A stretch of DNA of 64,000 nt from Myxococcus stipitatus (GCF_037414475.1 NZ_CP147913.1:5330001-5394000); one strand, 5' to 3'. Positions 52,725-62,815 are shown, numbered from the stretch's first letter. A program made the numbers and translations. The notes: generated by a model not told the origin, from the letters alone.

Positions 52725-53792
52725 ATGACGCCCGAGAAAGATGCCCTCCTCCCCCTGGCGCCGGAGTCCGTGGCCACCACGCAAGGGGAGCCGCGCTTCG
52801 GTACCTACCAGGGTGAGCTGCCCGAGGTGGACCTCCCCAGGCTGTTGGGGAAATGGGCGCCGGCGCGCGCCACGCGACTGCTCAAGCGCAAGCGCTGGCA
52901 CTACACCTTCACCGCCACGCAAGAGGTCGCGGCCCTCTTCGCGGTGGTGGACCTGGGCTACTCGTCCAGCGCCTTCGCCGTGGCCATCGACCTGCGCGAG
53001 CGAAAGCCCCTGTGTGACGTGAGCTTCCTGGGCGCTCCGGGCCCCATGGTGTCGCTGGGCGACAAGCCGGGCGCGGGGCTCAACGCGTCCTTCCGCACGC
53101 TGGGAGGCAAGCTGGCCATCCGCCGGGGCGAGGAGGATGAGCGCTACCAGGTGCAGGTGGACGTCAGCCGCATGCGCACCGGAAGCCTCAACACCTTCCA
53201 GTGGAACGGCGAACTGCTCGTGGCGGGAGGCCCGCCCGCGCTGACGGTGATTGCGCCCGTGCAGGGAGACGGGCTCGTCAACGTCACGATGAAGCGCAAC
53301 GGCCTGCTGTCCTTCGGCAGCCTGGAGGTGGGGGGCAAGCGCTTCCGGCTGGATGGGGGCGTGGGCGGCATCGACTACACGCAGGGCTATCTGGCGCGTC
53401 ACACCGCGTGGCGCTGGGCCTTCGCCTCGGGCCGGCTGGCGGATGGGACGCCCATCGGCTTGAACCTGGTCGAGGGCTTCAACGAGAGCTCGGCCGAGGC
53501 CAACGAGAACGCGCTCTGGCTGGGAGACCGGCTGTATCCCCTGGCTCGCGCGCGCTTCGAGTACGACCCGAAGAACCTGATGGCGCCGTGGAAGCTGACG
53601 ACGGCGGACGGCGCGCTGGACCTGCGCTTCCAGCCCTTCTACGTCCACCGGGAGGAGCGCAACCTGCGCCTGGTCATCAGTCACTTCGCGCAGCCCGTGG
53701 GCCTCTTCGAGGGCACGGTGAAGGTGGGCGGCCGGACGCTCCAGCTCTCCAACCTGCCCGGCGTCACCGAGGACCAGGACATGCTGTGGTGA
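52725..53792 (+). CDS. DUF2804 family protein
   Basis: A 355-residue soluble protein of the DUF2804 family. Recognisable stretches are KWAPARATRLLKRKRWHYTF, GIDYTQGYLARHTAWRWAFA, IGLNLVEGFNESSAEANENA, then LMAPWKLTTADGALDLRF and FYVHREERNLRLVISHFAQP with GLFEGTVKV near the end. The family is widespread but has no established function; its beta-rich repeats suggest lipid or carotenoid-like ligand binding by analogy only. ATG 52725 follows GGGAGGGG. Confidence 0.87.
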   Translation: MTPEKDALLPLAPESVATTQGEPRFGTYQGELPEVDLPRLLGKWAPARATRLLKRKRWHYTFTATQEVAALFAVVDLGYSSSAFAVAIDLRERKPLCDVSFLGAPGPMVSLGDKPGAGLNASFRTLGGKLAIRRGEEDERYQVQVDVSRMRTGSLNTFQWNGELLVAGGPPALTVIAPVQGDGLVNVTMKRNGLLSFGSLEVGGKRFRLDGGVGGIDYTQGYLARHTAWRWAFASGRLADGTPIGLNLVEGFNESSAEANENALWLGDRLYPLARARFEYDPKNLMAPWKLTTADGALDLRFQPFYVHREERNLRLVISHFAQPVGLFEGTVKVGGRTLQLSNLPGVTEDQDMLW

Positions 53793-53899
53793 ACGGCGGC
53801 CCTTCAGGGGGGCGCCCGGCGCGCGGCCTGCTTGGAGTCGTGGTGTGCGCCCCTGGAGGCGTTAGGCTGCGAAGCCCACGCCGTCCTCCGGAGTGAGCC

Positions 53900-55000
53900 A
53901 TGTCGTGTCCGCACTGCGGTCAGCCACTTCCCGATGCCCGCGCCACCGCGTGTCCTCACTGTGGCCGGGACGTGAAGTCCGCTGGTTTCAACGGCCTCCC
54001 CTCCGCGGAAGAGGCCGCCGACGCCGCGCGCCGCACCGCCGAGGCCGCGGGGAGCGCCGTGCGGACGCTCCTGGAAGACCCTCGGCTGCGCGAGCGGTTG
54101 CCTGGGGGCTCGCTGCCGCTCTTGGGTTCGGGCCTCGTCGCCGCCGCGGTCCTCGTTCCGATGCTGCCCATCATCGGGGGCGGCATCGGCCTGCCCTGGT
54201 CCGTGGTGATGCTCGCGGGCAGCGTGCTGCTGGGCGCTCGCGAGTGGAGCGCCGCGGGCCGCCCCGTCCCCGCGCCGCTGGAGCGGCTGGCCCAGGTGGC
54301 CTCGCATCCCGCGTTCCTCCCGCTCTTCACGGGGCTGGTCTTCACGTTCGCCTTCCTGTCGCTGGGCTTCGGACTGTTGCCGCTCGTCTGGCTCGGGGCC
54401 GCCGTGGTCCTGGGCTATGTGCAGTGGCGCGTGTTCCAGGCGTCGGCTGCGTCCGCTCCGGAGCTGCGTCCCTCACCGGAGGCCACGCGGTTGAAGCGCT
54501 GGGTGCTCGCGGGCGCGGGCGTGTGCGCCCTGTCGATGTTGCTCACCTGGGGCTCGGGGATGACGCTGTGGACGTCGCTGGGCGGCTACGGCTACCAGGA
54601 CCGTCAGGTGACCGAGGTCGACAGCAGTGGCCGTCCCACGGGCTACCAGTACACGGAGAGCCATTACGGCTGGGCACCGAACCTCACCCGGACGCCCACC
54701 TTCTTCGCGACGTCGGGACGAAGCCGTCCGGGAGCCCCCGCCGCGGTCATGGCCCTCATGGTCCTCGCGCTGCTGGCCGCGGTTCCTCGCGCCCGCGAGG
54801 CCGTGCCCTCGATGCTGCCGTACCTCCTCGCGGGGGGCGTCACCGTGTGGGGACTGATGGGGTTCGCCGTGAAGCCGGGGCCGCTGCTGTTCCTCGTGGG
54901 CGCGGCGGTCATCGACGTGGCCTTGTTCCGGGCCCACCGCGCGGCGAGCACCCCCGCGTCCTCGCCACCGGAGGGCGACAACCCGTCCGGTCGCGCTTGA
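53900..55000 (+). CDS. membrane protein with N-terminal double-CxxC zinc ribbon
   Basis: A 366-residue protein. The first 25 residues form a zinc ribbon (CPHCGQPLPDARATACPHCG). A linker (ADAARRTAEAAGSAVRTLLE) leads to about eight membrane helices, including LVAAAVLVPMLPIIGGGIGL, LPLVWLGAAVVLGYVQWRVF and AVMALMVLALLAAVPRAREA. I recognise no family beyond the ribbon. With the 1718-residue protein this is the second ribbon-plus-membrane protein in the window. Confidence 0.82.
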   Translation: MSCPHCGQPLPDARATACPHCGRDVKSAGFNGLPSAEEAADAARRTAEAAGSAVRTLLEDPRLRERLPGGSLPLLGSGLVAAAVLVPMLPIIGGGIGLPWSVVMLAGSVLLGAREWSAAGRPVPAPLERLAQVASHPAFLPLFTGLVFTFAFLSLGFGLLPLVWLGAAVVLGYVQWRVFQASAASAPELRPSPEATRLKRWVLAGAGVCALSMLLTWGSGMTLWTSLGGYGYQDRQVTEVDSSGRPTGYQYTESHYGWAPNLTRTPTFFATSGRSRPGAPAAVMALMVLALLAAVPRAREAVPSMLPYLLAGGVTVWGLMGFAVKPGPLLFLVGAAVIDVALFRAHRAASTPASSPPEGDNPSGRA

Positions 55001-55019
55001 GACGCGGGTGTCGCGCAGG

Positions 55020-56375
55020 CTACGTGCGGGCGCGGCGTGCTTCGAGGATGGCGCGGAAGGAGCGGGTCCTCAGCTCCTCCACGGTGAGGCCGGTGGCCAG
55101 CACTTCGTCCTGGGTGAGCGCGCCGCAGCTCAGGCCCCGAAGGAAGAAGTTGAGCAGCCCCTGGCCCGTGGCCGCGTCGTCGAAGACGTTGCCCACCAGC
55201 GTGGCCTGGGCCGCCTTCTCCATGAAGGCCTTGAGCCGGCGGGTGGCCGCGTCGAGTCCCTCCAGGAAGAAGGCATACACCGCCGCGTAGCGCACGGGGA
55301 GCTGGGCGGGATGCAAGTCCCACCCCTGATACCAGCCGCGCTCCAGTGAGTGGCGGATGTGGCGGTAGGTGAGCTGCCACACCCGCTGCACCGACTCGCT
55401 GTTCTCCCTCAACTGCGTGGGCAACAGCGGCTCTTCGCCCTGCTTGCGATGCGGTGGCACGGGCATCACGTTGGTGACGCCGTCGGAGAGCTGGACGCCC
55501 GTGCCCGCGAGCGCGGCTTGCACGAAGTCCCGCAGGAAATCACAGGCGGGGTGCAGCATGCTCTGCACATGCGCGCTGACGCTCAGCGCGGCGGTGTAGT
55601 CATACAAGCCCAGGTGCACCGCGCCGCAGCGTCCATCACCCGCGGCCACCAGCGCTTGCAGGTTCATCCGCCCCTCGTGATTGAAGAGGGCCTGGGGGGT
55701 CTCCACCATCAGCTCCATGCCCAGCGCCCCGTTCGCGAGCCCGTGTGCCTGCTCCAGCACCTCGAGGATGCGCGCGAGCGCGGCCACCTGCTCGGGCAGG
55801 GACACCTTGGGCAGTGTGACGACGAAGGACGGCGGCAATTTGCCACCGCTGTGCTCCAGCAATGTAGTGACGAACAGGTCGAGCGTGCGCGAGGAGCGCT
55901 CGAACAGCTCCTCCGTGAAGGACTTCACCCGGATGCCGGTGAAGGGCGGCAGCGCGCCCAGTTCCAGTCCGCGCGCCATCTCCCGGGCGGCGGCGACGGC
56001 GTGGGTGTCCTCCTCCGCGTCGGGGCGGTGGCCGTACCCGTCCTCGAAGTCGATGCGATAGTCCTCCACCGGCTCGCGCTTGAGCTTCTCCTGCACCCGC
56101 TCATAGACGCGCTGGGCGAAGCGCCCGCGCTGGGGCAGCCCCAGGCCATGGGCCAGCTCCGCCGAGTCTGGCGCGTAGTCCTTCATCGCCGCGAGCGCCA
56201 GGTCCCCCAGCTTCCGCGCCGACTCCGCGCGGAAGAGGTGGGCCCCGCCATAGACGACATGCACGGGCTGGCGCCGAGGTGACTCGCCCGGGTACGCGCG
56301 GGCGAGCTCGGCGTTGGCGCGCCGGAGGGACTCGCGCGCGCCGGAGAGGCTGGAGGGCGTCAGGGTGGTCTTCAT
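55020..56375 (-). CDS. DUF6986/CitE-HpcH aldolase-like protein
   Basis: A 451-residue TIM-barrel protein of the DUF6986 type, distantly related to citrate lyase beta subunit and HpcH aldolases. Marks are YGGAHLFRAESARKLG, VEDYRIDFEDGYGHRPDAEE (acidic metal ligands), GIRVKSF, MELMVETPQALFNHEGRM and HLGLYDYTAALSVSAHVQSM, then a C-terminal part with HPAQLPVRYAAVYAFFLEGL. It may cleave or form a C-C bond on an alpha-keto or CoA substrate; none can be assigned. It lies 30 bases beyond the pepN stop on the same strand. Confidence 0.85.
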   Translation of the reverse strand: MKTTLTPSSLSGARESLRRANAELARAYPGESPRRQPVHVVYGGAHLFRAESARKLGDLALAAMKDYAPDSAELAHGLGLPQRGRFAQRVYERVQEKLKREPVEDYRIDFEDGYGHRPDAEEDTHAVAAAREMARGLELGALPPFTGIRVKSFTEELFERSSRTLDLFVTTLLEHSGGKLPPSFVVTLPKVSLPEQVAALARILEVLEQAHGLANGALGMELMVETPQALFNHEGRMNLQALVAAGDGRCGAVHLGLYDYTAALSVSAHVQSMLHPACDFLRDFVQAALAGTGVQLSDGVTNVMPVPPHRKQGEEPLLPTQLRENSESVQRVWQLTYRHIRHSLERGWYQGWDLHPAQLPVRYAAVYAFFLEGLDAATRRLKAFMEKAAQATLVGNVFDDAATGQGLLNFFLRGLSCGALTQDEVLATGLTVEELRTRSFRAILEARRART

Positions 56376-56405
56376 CGAGAAGGGCCTCTCACGCGAGGGA
56401 GGACA

Positions 56406-58958
56406 TCACGGCTGACGCTTGAGCCAGGCGGAGACCTCGGGGCCGCAGCGCTCGCGCAGCTCCACGTCCTGCGCCAGCCGCTCCAGCGTCTGCGCGGTGG
56501 CCTGCTGCGCCTCGCTGACGGGGTGCTCCTTGAGCAGGGCCTTCACCGCCTCCAGGTCCTCGCGCGTGCGCAGCATGCCGAGCGACTCCACGATTCTCCG
56601 CAGCAGCATGGGCGCGCCGCCCGTGCGAGTGATGACGTCCTTCCACTGCTTGCGCATCCGCGCCCACCACGCGTCGCGCCCGGTGCGGTTGGCCAACAGG
56701 CCCGACACGAAGCCGGCCACGTCCTGCGTCTTCACCGTATCGGAGAAGAGCAGGTCTTGCGCGCGAGCGGCCAGCGCGGGCTCCTCGAAGGCGGTGAGCG
56801 CCATGAGGTAGCGGCGCTGTGTGGCCGGGTCCGGCTCGCCCGGCATCCGCTGGAGGAAGGTGTCGAACAGGGCCGCGTCCCCGGCGCGCGCCACCATCGC
56901 TACCGCGGCGTCGAGCAGGTTGGGCTCCAGCGCGTCGCGCTCACCCTTGAGCATGCGGGCCACGCGCGGACGGACCTCCGCGAGCGCGTCCGGGCTGCGC
57001 GCGAGGCCACCCACCGCGCGCACCAGCGCCGCGCGTCGCAGCTTCACCGCGTCCGATTCGCCGGCCGCCGCCTGCCAGCCCAGCTTCTTCAGGCCCGGAC
57101 CCAGCAGGCGCTCCACCCACGCGCGCAGGTGCGCCTGGTCCTGGTCGTCCACCAGCCGGCCCTCGACGTAGGCCAGCCGGCCCACCAGTTCGTCCAGGAC
57201 GGAGTCGTCCTCCTCGTCGCCGAAGCGCGCCGCCAGGTCCAGCAGATCCGCCACCGACGCGCGCCCCGAGCGCACCAGCGACCACTGGTCCGCCAGCAGC
57301 GAGATGCGCTCCGCGGGCGCCAGCGCGTGCAGGTTCGCCGCCAGCCCCGTCAGCGTCGCCTTGTCATACATCACCCGGTAGAAGCCCGTGGAGCCCGCGT
57401 TGGCGCACAGCCACTTCACCGCGCCGGAGCCCTCCAGCTTCACCTTCGCCTGCTTGTCGCGCAGGAGCACGCGCTGCTCCTTCACGCCCGAGCCGTCCTC
57501 GTAGCGCAGCACCATGGGCACCGGCCACTTCTCACCGCTCTCCACGCCGGGCTCCGAATAGAAGCGCTGCTGCGACAGCGTCACCTCGCGCCCGTCCACG
57601 CTCGCCGTCACCAGGGGGAAGCCGCTCTGGCCCACCCACGCCGTGGCCAGCTCCTCCACGGGCTGCTTCGCGGCCTCGCCCAGCGCGTTCCACAGGTCTT
57701 CCTTCACCGCGTTGGCGCGCGCGTGCTTGCGCATGTAGAGGCGGATGCCTTCGCGGAAGGGGCCCTCGCCGAGGAAGCCCTCAATCATCCGCAGCACCGC
57801 GCCGCCCTTCTCGTACGTAATCACGTCGAAGCTCTCACCCGCCTCGCCCGCGTTGCGCACCTCCCCGTGGATGGGGTGGGTGGACTTGAGCGCGTCCAGG
57901 TACAGCGCGCTGGCGCGGTGCGCGTCGAAGTCCAGCCACATGCGCCACTCGGGGCGCCACTGGTCGACAATCTTGAAGGCCATCCACGTGGCGAAGGCCT
58001 CGTTGAGCCACAGGTCGTCCCACCACACCATGGTGACCCAGTTGCCGAACCACTGGTGCGCCAGCTCGTGGGTCACCACCTCCGCCACGCGCTTCTGCAC
58101 GGACAAGGGCGCGGTGGCCGGGTCCAGCAGCAGCGTCACCTCGCGATAGGTGATGAGGCCGGCGTTCTCCATGGCGCCCGCCTCGAAGTCGGGGATGCCC
58201 ACCTGGTCCAGCTTGGTGAAGGCATACGGCAGCCCGAAGTAGTCCTGGAGCCGGGGTAGCACCGCCAGCGCCACGTCCTGGCCAAAGCGCGTCAGGTGCG
58301 CCTTCTCCTGGAGCGACCAGGTGCGCACCGGCACGCCGCCCACCATCTGCGCGGGAGTGCCCACCAGCGGGCCCACCACCAGCGCGACCAGGTAGCTGCT
58401 GAGCACCTCCGTCTCCTGGAACGTCACCTTGTTCCAGGCGCCGTCCTGCTCCTCCTTCACGATGGGGCCGTTGCCCAGCACCGCGAGCCCCTGAGGCACG
58501 CGCACGCTCAGGGCCCACTTCGCCTTGAAGGCCGGCTCGTCGAAGCAGGGGAAGACGCGGCGCGCGTCGGCGGCCTCGAACTGCGTGGCCACCACCTTGC
58601 CCGCCAGGTACATGCCGCGCAGGCCGTCCGTGAAGGGGCCCTTCCAGGTGACCTCCAGCGTGGCGCGGCCCGTGGGCAGGGGCGCATCGAAGCTCACCAC
58701 CACTGTCTCGCTGGCCGGCATGGGCCGGATGGAGGACGCCTTGAGCTGCGTGCCTCCCGAGCGGAACGTCACCTCGCCGAGCTCGAGGGCAATGGCGTGG
58801 AGGATGATTTCGCGCGTGGGCGCGGAGAGCTCCACGTCCACTGTCTGCTGTCCGGTGAAGGACTTCGCACCCAGGTCCAAGGTCAGCGTGGCCGCGTAGC
58901 GCTGGGGGCGAACGGTGGTCGGGAGGCGGAAGTTCTTGTCTTCGGTCGGGTGCGCCAT
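56406..58958 (-). CDS. pepN: M1 family aminopeptidase N
   Basis: An 850-residue zinc aminopeptidase. The N-terminal beta-domain includes FTGQQTVDVELSAPTREI. The exopeptidase motif is DFEAGAMENAGLITYREV, and the zinc site is THELAHQWFGN with the third ligand Glu in LWLNEAFATW (residues about 300-325). The C-terminal ERAP1-like helical domain (about 520-850) is complete. It removes N-terminal residues from peptides. There is no signal peptide, so it is probably cytoplasmic. ATG 58958 matches the family start. Confidence 0.95.
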   Translation of the reverse strand: MAHPTEDKNFRLPTTVRPQRYAATLTLDLGAKSFTGQQTVDVELSAPTREIILHAIALELGEVTFRSGGTQLKASSIRPMPASETVVVSFDAPLPTGRATLEVTWKGPFTDGLRGMYLAGKVVATQFEAADARRVFPCFDEPAFKAKWALSVRVPQGLAVLGNGPIVKEEQDGAWNKVTFQETEVLSSYLVALVVGPLVGTPAQMVGGVPVRTWSLQEKAHLTRFGQDVALAVLPRLQDYFGLPYAFTKLDQVGIPDFEAGAMENAGLITYREVTLLLDPATAPLSVQKRVAEVVTHELAHQWFGNWVTMVWWDDLWLNEAFATWMAFKIVDQWRPEWRMWLDFDAHRASALYLDALKSTHPIHGEVRNAGEAGESFDVITYEKGGAVLRMIEGFLGEGPFREGIRLYMRKHARANAVKEDLWNALGEAAKQPVEELATAWVGQSGFPLVTASVDGREVTLSQQRFYSEPGVESGEKWPVPMVLRYEDGSGVKEQRVLLRDKQAKVKLEGSGAVKWLCANAGSTGFYRVMYDKATLTGLAANLHALAPAERISLLADQWSLVRSGRASVADLLDLAARFGDEEDDSVLDELVGRLAYVEGRLVDDQDQAHLRAWVERLLGPGLKKLGWQAAAGESDAVKLRRAALVRAVGGLARSPDALAEVRPRVARMLKGERDALEPNLLDAAVAMVARAGDAALFDTFLQRMPGEPDPATQRRYLMALTAFEEPALAARAQDLLFSDTVKTQDVAGFVSGLLANRTGRDAWWARMRKQWKDVITRTGGAPMLLRRIVESLGMLRTREDLEAVKALLKEHPVSEAQQATAQTLERLAQDVELRERCGPEVSAWLKRQP

Positions 58959-59030
58959 AGGGAGGCGGAATCTAGCCTCGCTTGTGGCTCGCGTTCCCAA
59001 TTCGTTGACGTGGATGCAAGAAACCCGTCG

Positions 59031-59600
59031 TCAGCGGGGTGGGGTGTCGTCCGCCACACCCTTACCGCCTCGAGCGCGAGCCTTTCGTGTCGCGCCGCCG
59101 CGCGGCATGGGGCGGGGCACGAGCTGCTGGAGGAGGCTGGACTCCCGTTGAAAGAAACCCTCCGTGTGGAACGAATGCGGGAGCTCCAGGAGCTGGAAGT
59201 CCAGGTGATGACACAGCTCATGGAGGAACGTGCGGAGGTACGTGCGAAAGGCAACCACGCGCGCCTGTTTCGCGGTCCGCATCCACACCTGGAGGCGAGG
59301 ACGGCGCCCGGCCTCCCACGTGTATCGGCCGTGCAGCTCGCCTTCGTCGGACGAGGGGCGCACCTCGAGCACCTCCACCCGGACGGTGGCCACGTCCAGC
59401 CGCGTGCACAGGGCGTCGCTCAGCTTCGCGGTGGCGAGCTCCAGGGGGCGCCTCTCGCCCGAGGCGAGGGACTCCCTCACCGCCGCGACGAGGGGGCTCA
59501 ACGCCGCGGGCTCCCGGACCCGGAGGGCGCTCACGCCATCGCTCATCCGATAGACGCGCTGCTCGTCGGGGCTGAGGTCGTCGTAGTAGGCGAAGGGCAC
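59031..59600 (-). CDS. HExxH zinc-metallopeptidase-like protein
   Basis: About 189 residues from GTG 59600. Central motif FLHELCHHLDFQLLELPHSF has HExxH and a downstream His, with FHTEGFFQRESSLLQQLV supplying a Glu. This resembles zincin or SprT-like folds but is no family I recognise. The N-terminal half is soluble and acidic (YYDDLSPDEQRVYRM). The frame stays open to 59762, across the start region of the divergent kinase, so the start is uncertain. The C-terminal tail is basic and low-complexity. Confidence 0.72.
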   Translation of the reverse strand: MPFAYYDDLSPDEQRVYRMSDGVSALRVREPAALSPLVAAVRESLASGERRPLELATAKLSDALCTRLDVATVRVEVLEVRPSSDEGELHGRYTWEAGRRPRLQVWMRTAKQARVVAFRTYLRTFLHELCHHLDFQLLELPHSFHTEGFFQRESSLLQQLVPRPMPRGGATRKARARGGKGVADDTPPR

Positions 59601-59755
59601 GGGGCACCGGCACTCTAGCGGGCGGGGCGCATGGGCGCTTGTCTCCTTCTTCGCGTTGGATGTGGACGGGACCTGGACGGGCGAGGGCCTCGCCGCTCCG
59701 CCGCCCTGAGCCCGGCTTCCGCTTGCGTGCTGGTTACCTTGCGGTGGGGGTGGGA

Positions 59756-61822
59756 ATGTCACTCACGCTGGGGCGCGCCGGCTGGGAGCGCGCGGTACTG
59801 CTCGCGGTGTCCTTCGAGGCCTTGAAGGTCATCAGCGCCCACTTCGTGTTCCCACCCTTCAGCGGGGCCATCCTCTGGCTGCCCGCGGGGATGACGCTGG
59901 CGTTCCTGCTGCGCTCGCCCCGGAGCATGTGGCCCACGTTGCTGTTCGCCGTCTTCGCGGTGGAGGTGTGTTCCGAGCTGGCCATGGGCAGGCCCTGGGG
60001 GCTGGCCATGACATGGGCGGCGGGCAACACGCTGCGCACGTGGCTGGGGGCGGCGCTGATGCGGCGCTGGCCGGGAGGCGACGTGCGCTTCCGTCGCGTG
60101 CAGGACGTCACGGGGTTGCTGTTCCTGGGGGCCGCCATCGGCGTGTTGCCGAGCGCGACGCTGGGGGCCCTGGGCGCGACGAAGTGGCTGGGCCTGGTGG
60201 CGTTCTGGCGGGAGTGGCTGGTCTGGTGGCTGAGCGACGCGCTGGGCACGGTGCTGGTGGCGCCGCTGGTGCTGACGTGGTGGCCGTCGGGGAAGAGGAC
60301 CTCTCCTCCGAGGCGGCGGTTGGAGTCGTATGTCCTGCTGTCGCTCGTGTTCGGGATGGGGGTGCTCGTCTTCCACCGGGAGACCCCCTCGGGCTCGGCG
60401 GCGGTCTCCACCACGCTGCCCTACGCCGCGTTTCCGCTGGTCATCGCCGCGGCGCTGCGGTTGGGCGCGCGAGGGGCGGCGAGCGCGTCCGCGGTGATGA
60501 GCGCGGTGGCGGTGGAGTGCACGCGCCTGGGCCGTGGGCCCTTCGGTGAATTGACGGTGTCGGTCTCCGAGCGGGTGTTGTCCGTGCAGGTGTTCCTCGC
60601 GGTGCTCAGCCTGTCGGCGTTGACGGTGGCGGCGGTGGTGTCCGAGCGGCGCCGCGCGGAGACGGCGCAGCGGGTGCTCGCCACGGTGGGCGCGGTGCTG
60701 GCCGAGTCTGCGGATTGGCGGGGGACGTTGCCTCGGGTGACGCGGCTGCTGGTGCCCGAGGTGGCGGCGGGCGCGGCCATCTGGTTGCGCGATGGGGGCG
60801 GCGTGGTGGAGCGCGTGGCCGCGGAAGGGTGGACGCCCGCGCGTGAGGCGGGGCTGCGCGGGTGGTTCCCTCCGCTGCCTTCGGAGACACAGTCGTGGGA
60901 GGGCGCGGAGGGCTCGGGGGTGCTGGTGCCGCTGCGGGTGCGGGGGATGGAGGTGGGGGCGCTGGCCATGGCGCAGGAGCGGGGGGCTCGGACGCGCAAG
61001 GAGCAGGTGCTCGCGGAGGATGTGGCGCGGCGGTGCTCGATGGCGCTGGAGAACGCCCGGCTCCTGGAGGAGGCGCGCGCGGCCATCGCCGTTCGCGAGG
61101 ACTTCATCTCCGTGGCGGCCCATGAGTTGCGCACGCCGCTGGCCACGCTCGCGTTGCGAGTGCAGGGGTTGATGGGGTTGTTGGTCCGGCGGGCGGGAGT
61201 GGACCGCTTCGTGCTGGAGCGGCTGGAGGCCATTGCGCGGCAGGGGCGTCGGCTGACGCGGCTGGTGGACAACGTGCTGGATGTCAGCCTGTTCAAGACG
61301 GGAGGGCTCGAGCTCGAACGCGAGTGGGTGGACCTCACCGGGCTGGTGGAGGAGTTGATGACGCGCTACTCGGCCGAGGCGATACGCTCCGGCAGCACGC
61401 TGCGGCTGACGACCTCGGGAGGACAGGTGCGCGGGTGGTTGGACCGGGTGCGCGTGGAGCAGGCGCTCTCCAACCTGTTGGCCAACGCGCTCAAGTTCGG
61501 CGCGGGAGCGGAGGTGGACGTGGCGCTGAGCCAGGTGGGGCGGCGCGCGCGGGTGGTGGTGACGGACCGGGGCATCGGCATTCCGGCGGAGGCCCGGGAG
61601 CGCATCTTCGTGCCCTTCGAGCGCGCGGTCTCCTCGCACGAGTATGGAGGGCTGGGATTGGGGCTCTACCTCACGCGGCGCATCGCCGAGGCGCATGGCG
61701 GCTCCATCCAGGTCACGAGCACGGAGGGGGCCGGGGCTTCGTTCGTGCTGGAGCTCCCGGTGGAGCCGGGGCGGGTGCTCCAGGGGGCGGACTCGGACTC
61801 ACTGCCTCGGGCTGGCGCTTGA
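59756..61822 (+). CDS. MASE1 sensor histidine kinase with GAF domain
   Basis: About 688 residues. A MASE1-type membrane region (about eight helices) starts with VLLAVSFEALKVISAHFVFP and FSGAILWLPAGMTLAFLL. A GAF-like domain (about 305-440) follows, then HisKA with VAAHELRTPLATLALRVQGL, and HATPase_c with LSNLLANALKFGAGA, DRGIGIPAE and YGGLGLGLYL. There is no receiver domain, unlike the other MASE1 kinase here. ATG 59756 follows GGTGGGGGTGGG. No response regulator is next to it. Confidence 0.87.
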   Translation: MSLTLGRAGWERAVLLAVSFEALKVISAHFVFPPFSGAILWLPAGMTLAFLLRSPRSMWPTLLFAVFAVEVCSELAMGRPWGLAMTWAAGNTLRTWLGAALMRRWPGGDVRFRRVQDVTGLLFLGAAIGVLPSATLGALGATKWLGLVAFWREWLVWWLSDALGTVLVAPLVLTWWPSGKRTSPPRRRLESYVLLSLVFGMGVLVFHRETPSGSAAVSTTLPYAAFPLVIAAALRLGARGAASASAVMSAVAVECTRLGRGPFGELTVSVSERVLSVQVFLAVLSLSALTVAAVVSERRRAETAQRVLATVGAVLAESADWRGTLPRVTRLLVPEVAAGAAIWLRDGGGVVERVAAEGWTPAREAGLRGWFPPLPSETQSWEGAEGSGVLVPLRVRGMEVGALAMAQERGARTRKEQVLAEDVARRCSMALENARLLEEARAAIAVREDFISVAAHELRTPLATLALRVQGLMGLLVRRAGVDRFVLERLEAIARQGRRLTRLVDNVLDVSLFKTGGLELEREWVDLTGLVEELMTRYSAEAIRSGSTLRLTTSGGQVRGWLDRVRVEQALSNLLANALKFGAGAEVDVALSQVGRRARVVVTDRGIGIPAEARERIFVPFERAVSSHEYGGLGLGLYLTRRIAEAHGGSIQVTSTEGAGASFVLELPVEPGRVLQGADSDSLPRAGA

Positions 61823-61873
61823 GCGGCGGGCCGCTGGGGAACGGGGCTCGTGGCCGTGCTATGCACGGCGCCG

Positions 61874-62728
61874 ATGTCGACCCTGGATGGACGACCCGAG
61901 CAGCTGTCTGGCGCCGTGGCGCCGCGCCGCAAGTCGTGGCGCTTGAAGGTGCTGCTCGCGGGGGTGGTGCTGCTGCTCGGCTTCGGCGTGTACGAGTACG
62001 TCACGTTGCCGGAGGCCGCGTCGCTGGAGCGCGAGAATCCGAAGACGACGGCGCTCATGGAGCAGCGCGCCGAGGAGGCTCGCGAGGCGGGCAAGAAGGT
62101 GCGCCGCCGTCAGCACTGGGTCTCGCTGTCCGCCGTCTCGAAGAACGTGGTGGCCGCCGTGCTGGTATCCGAGGACGCGGGCTTCTACGGACACGAGGGG
62201 CTGGACACGACGGAGGTGCGCCGGGCGCTGGAGGAGGCGTGGGAGAAGGGGAAGCTGGGGCGAGGGGCCTCGACCATCACCCAGCAGCTCGCGAAGAACC
62301 TCTGGCTGTCCACGGACCGGAGCTTGTTCCGCAAGGCGAAGGAGCTGGTGCTCGCGCGGAGGTTGGAGGACGCGCTCACGAAGAAGCGCATCCTCGCGGT
62401 GTATCTCAACGTCGTCGAGTGGGGGAACGGCGTCTATGGCGTCGAAGCGGGGGCTCGCGAGCACTTCGGTGTGTCCGCGTCGCAGGTGACGGTCGCGCAA
62501 GGCGCCATCCTCGCCGCGATGTTGCCGGCGCCCCGGAAGCGCTCGCCGTCCTCGGGTTCACGCGCCTTGTGGAAGCGTGCCCACTGGATTGTGGACCAGC
62601 TCGAGTCGGTGGGCCGCATCTCCAGCGCCGAGGCCAGTGCCGCGCGAGGAGACATCGACCGGCTCCTGGGTCGCACTCCGGCCGCCAGCGCGGAAGCATC
62701 CGAAGAGGAGGGGGGCGACGACACGTAG
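61874..62728 (+). CDS. mtgA: monofunctional peptidoglycan glycosyltransferase
   Basis: A 284-residue inner-membrane enzyme that polymerises lipid II. One helix near residues 25-42 (VLLAGVVLLLGFGVYEYV) is followed by a GT51 domain with all motifs: EDAGFYGHEGLD (catalytic Glu), RGASTITQQLAKNLWLS, RKAKELVLARRLE, KRILAVYLNVVEWGNGVYG. There is no penicillin-binding transpeptidase domain, so it is MtgA rather than a class A PBP. An acidic tail ends it. GTG 61850 is an alternative start. Confidence 0.92.
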   Translation: MSTLDGRPEQLSGAVAPRRKSWRLKVLLAGVVLLLGFGVYEYVTLPEAASLERENPKTTALMEQRAEEAREAGKKVRRRQHWVSLSAVSKNVVAAVLVSEDAGFYGHEGLDTTEVRRALEEAWEKGKLGRGASTITQQLAKNLWLSTDRSLFRKAKELVLARRLEDALTKKRILAVYLNVVEWGNGVYGVEAGAREHFGVSASQVTVAQGAILAAMLPAPRKRSPSSGSRALWKRAHWIVDQLESVGRISSAEASAARGDIDRLLGRTPAASAEASEEEGGDDT

Positions 62729-62815
62729 GGAGGCCTCGCTCCTTGTCATCACCCCTTCGCGGGTCGAGACTTGACGGGGCGGTGAATCAGCTTCCGCTCG
62801 AGGAGTTCGAGGTCC

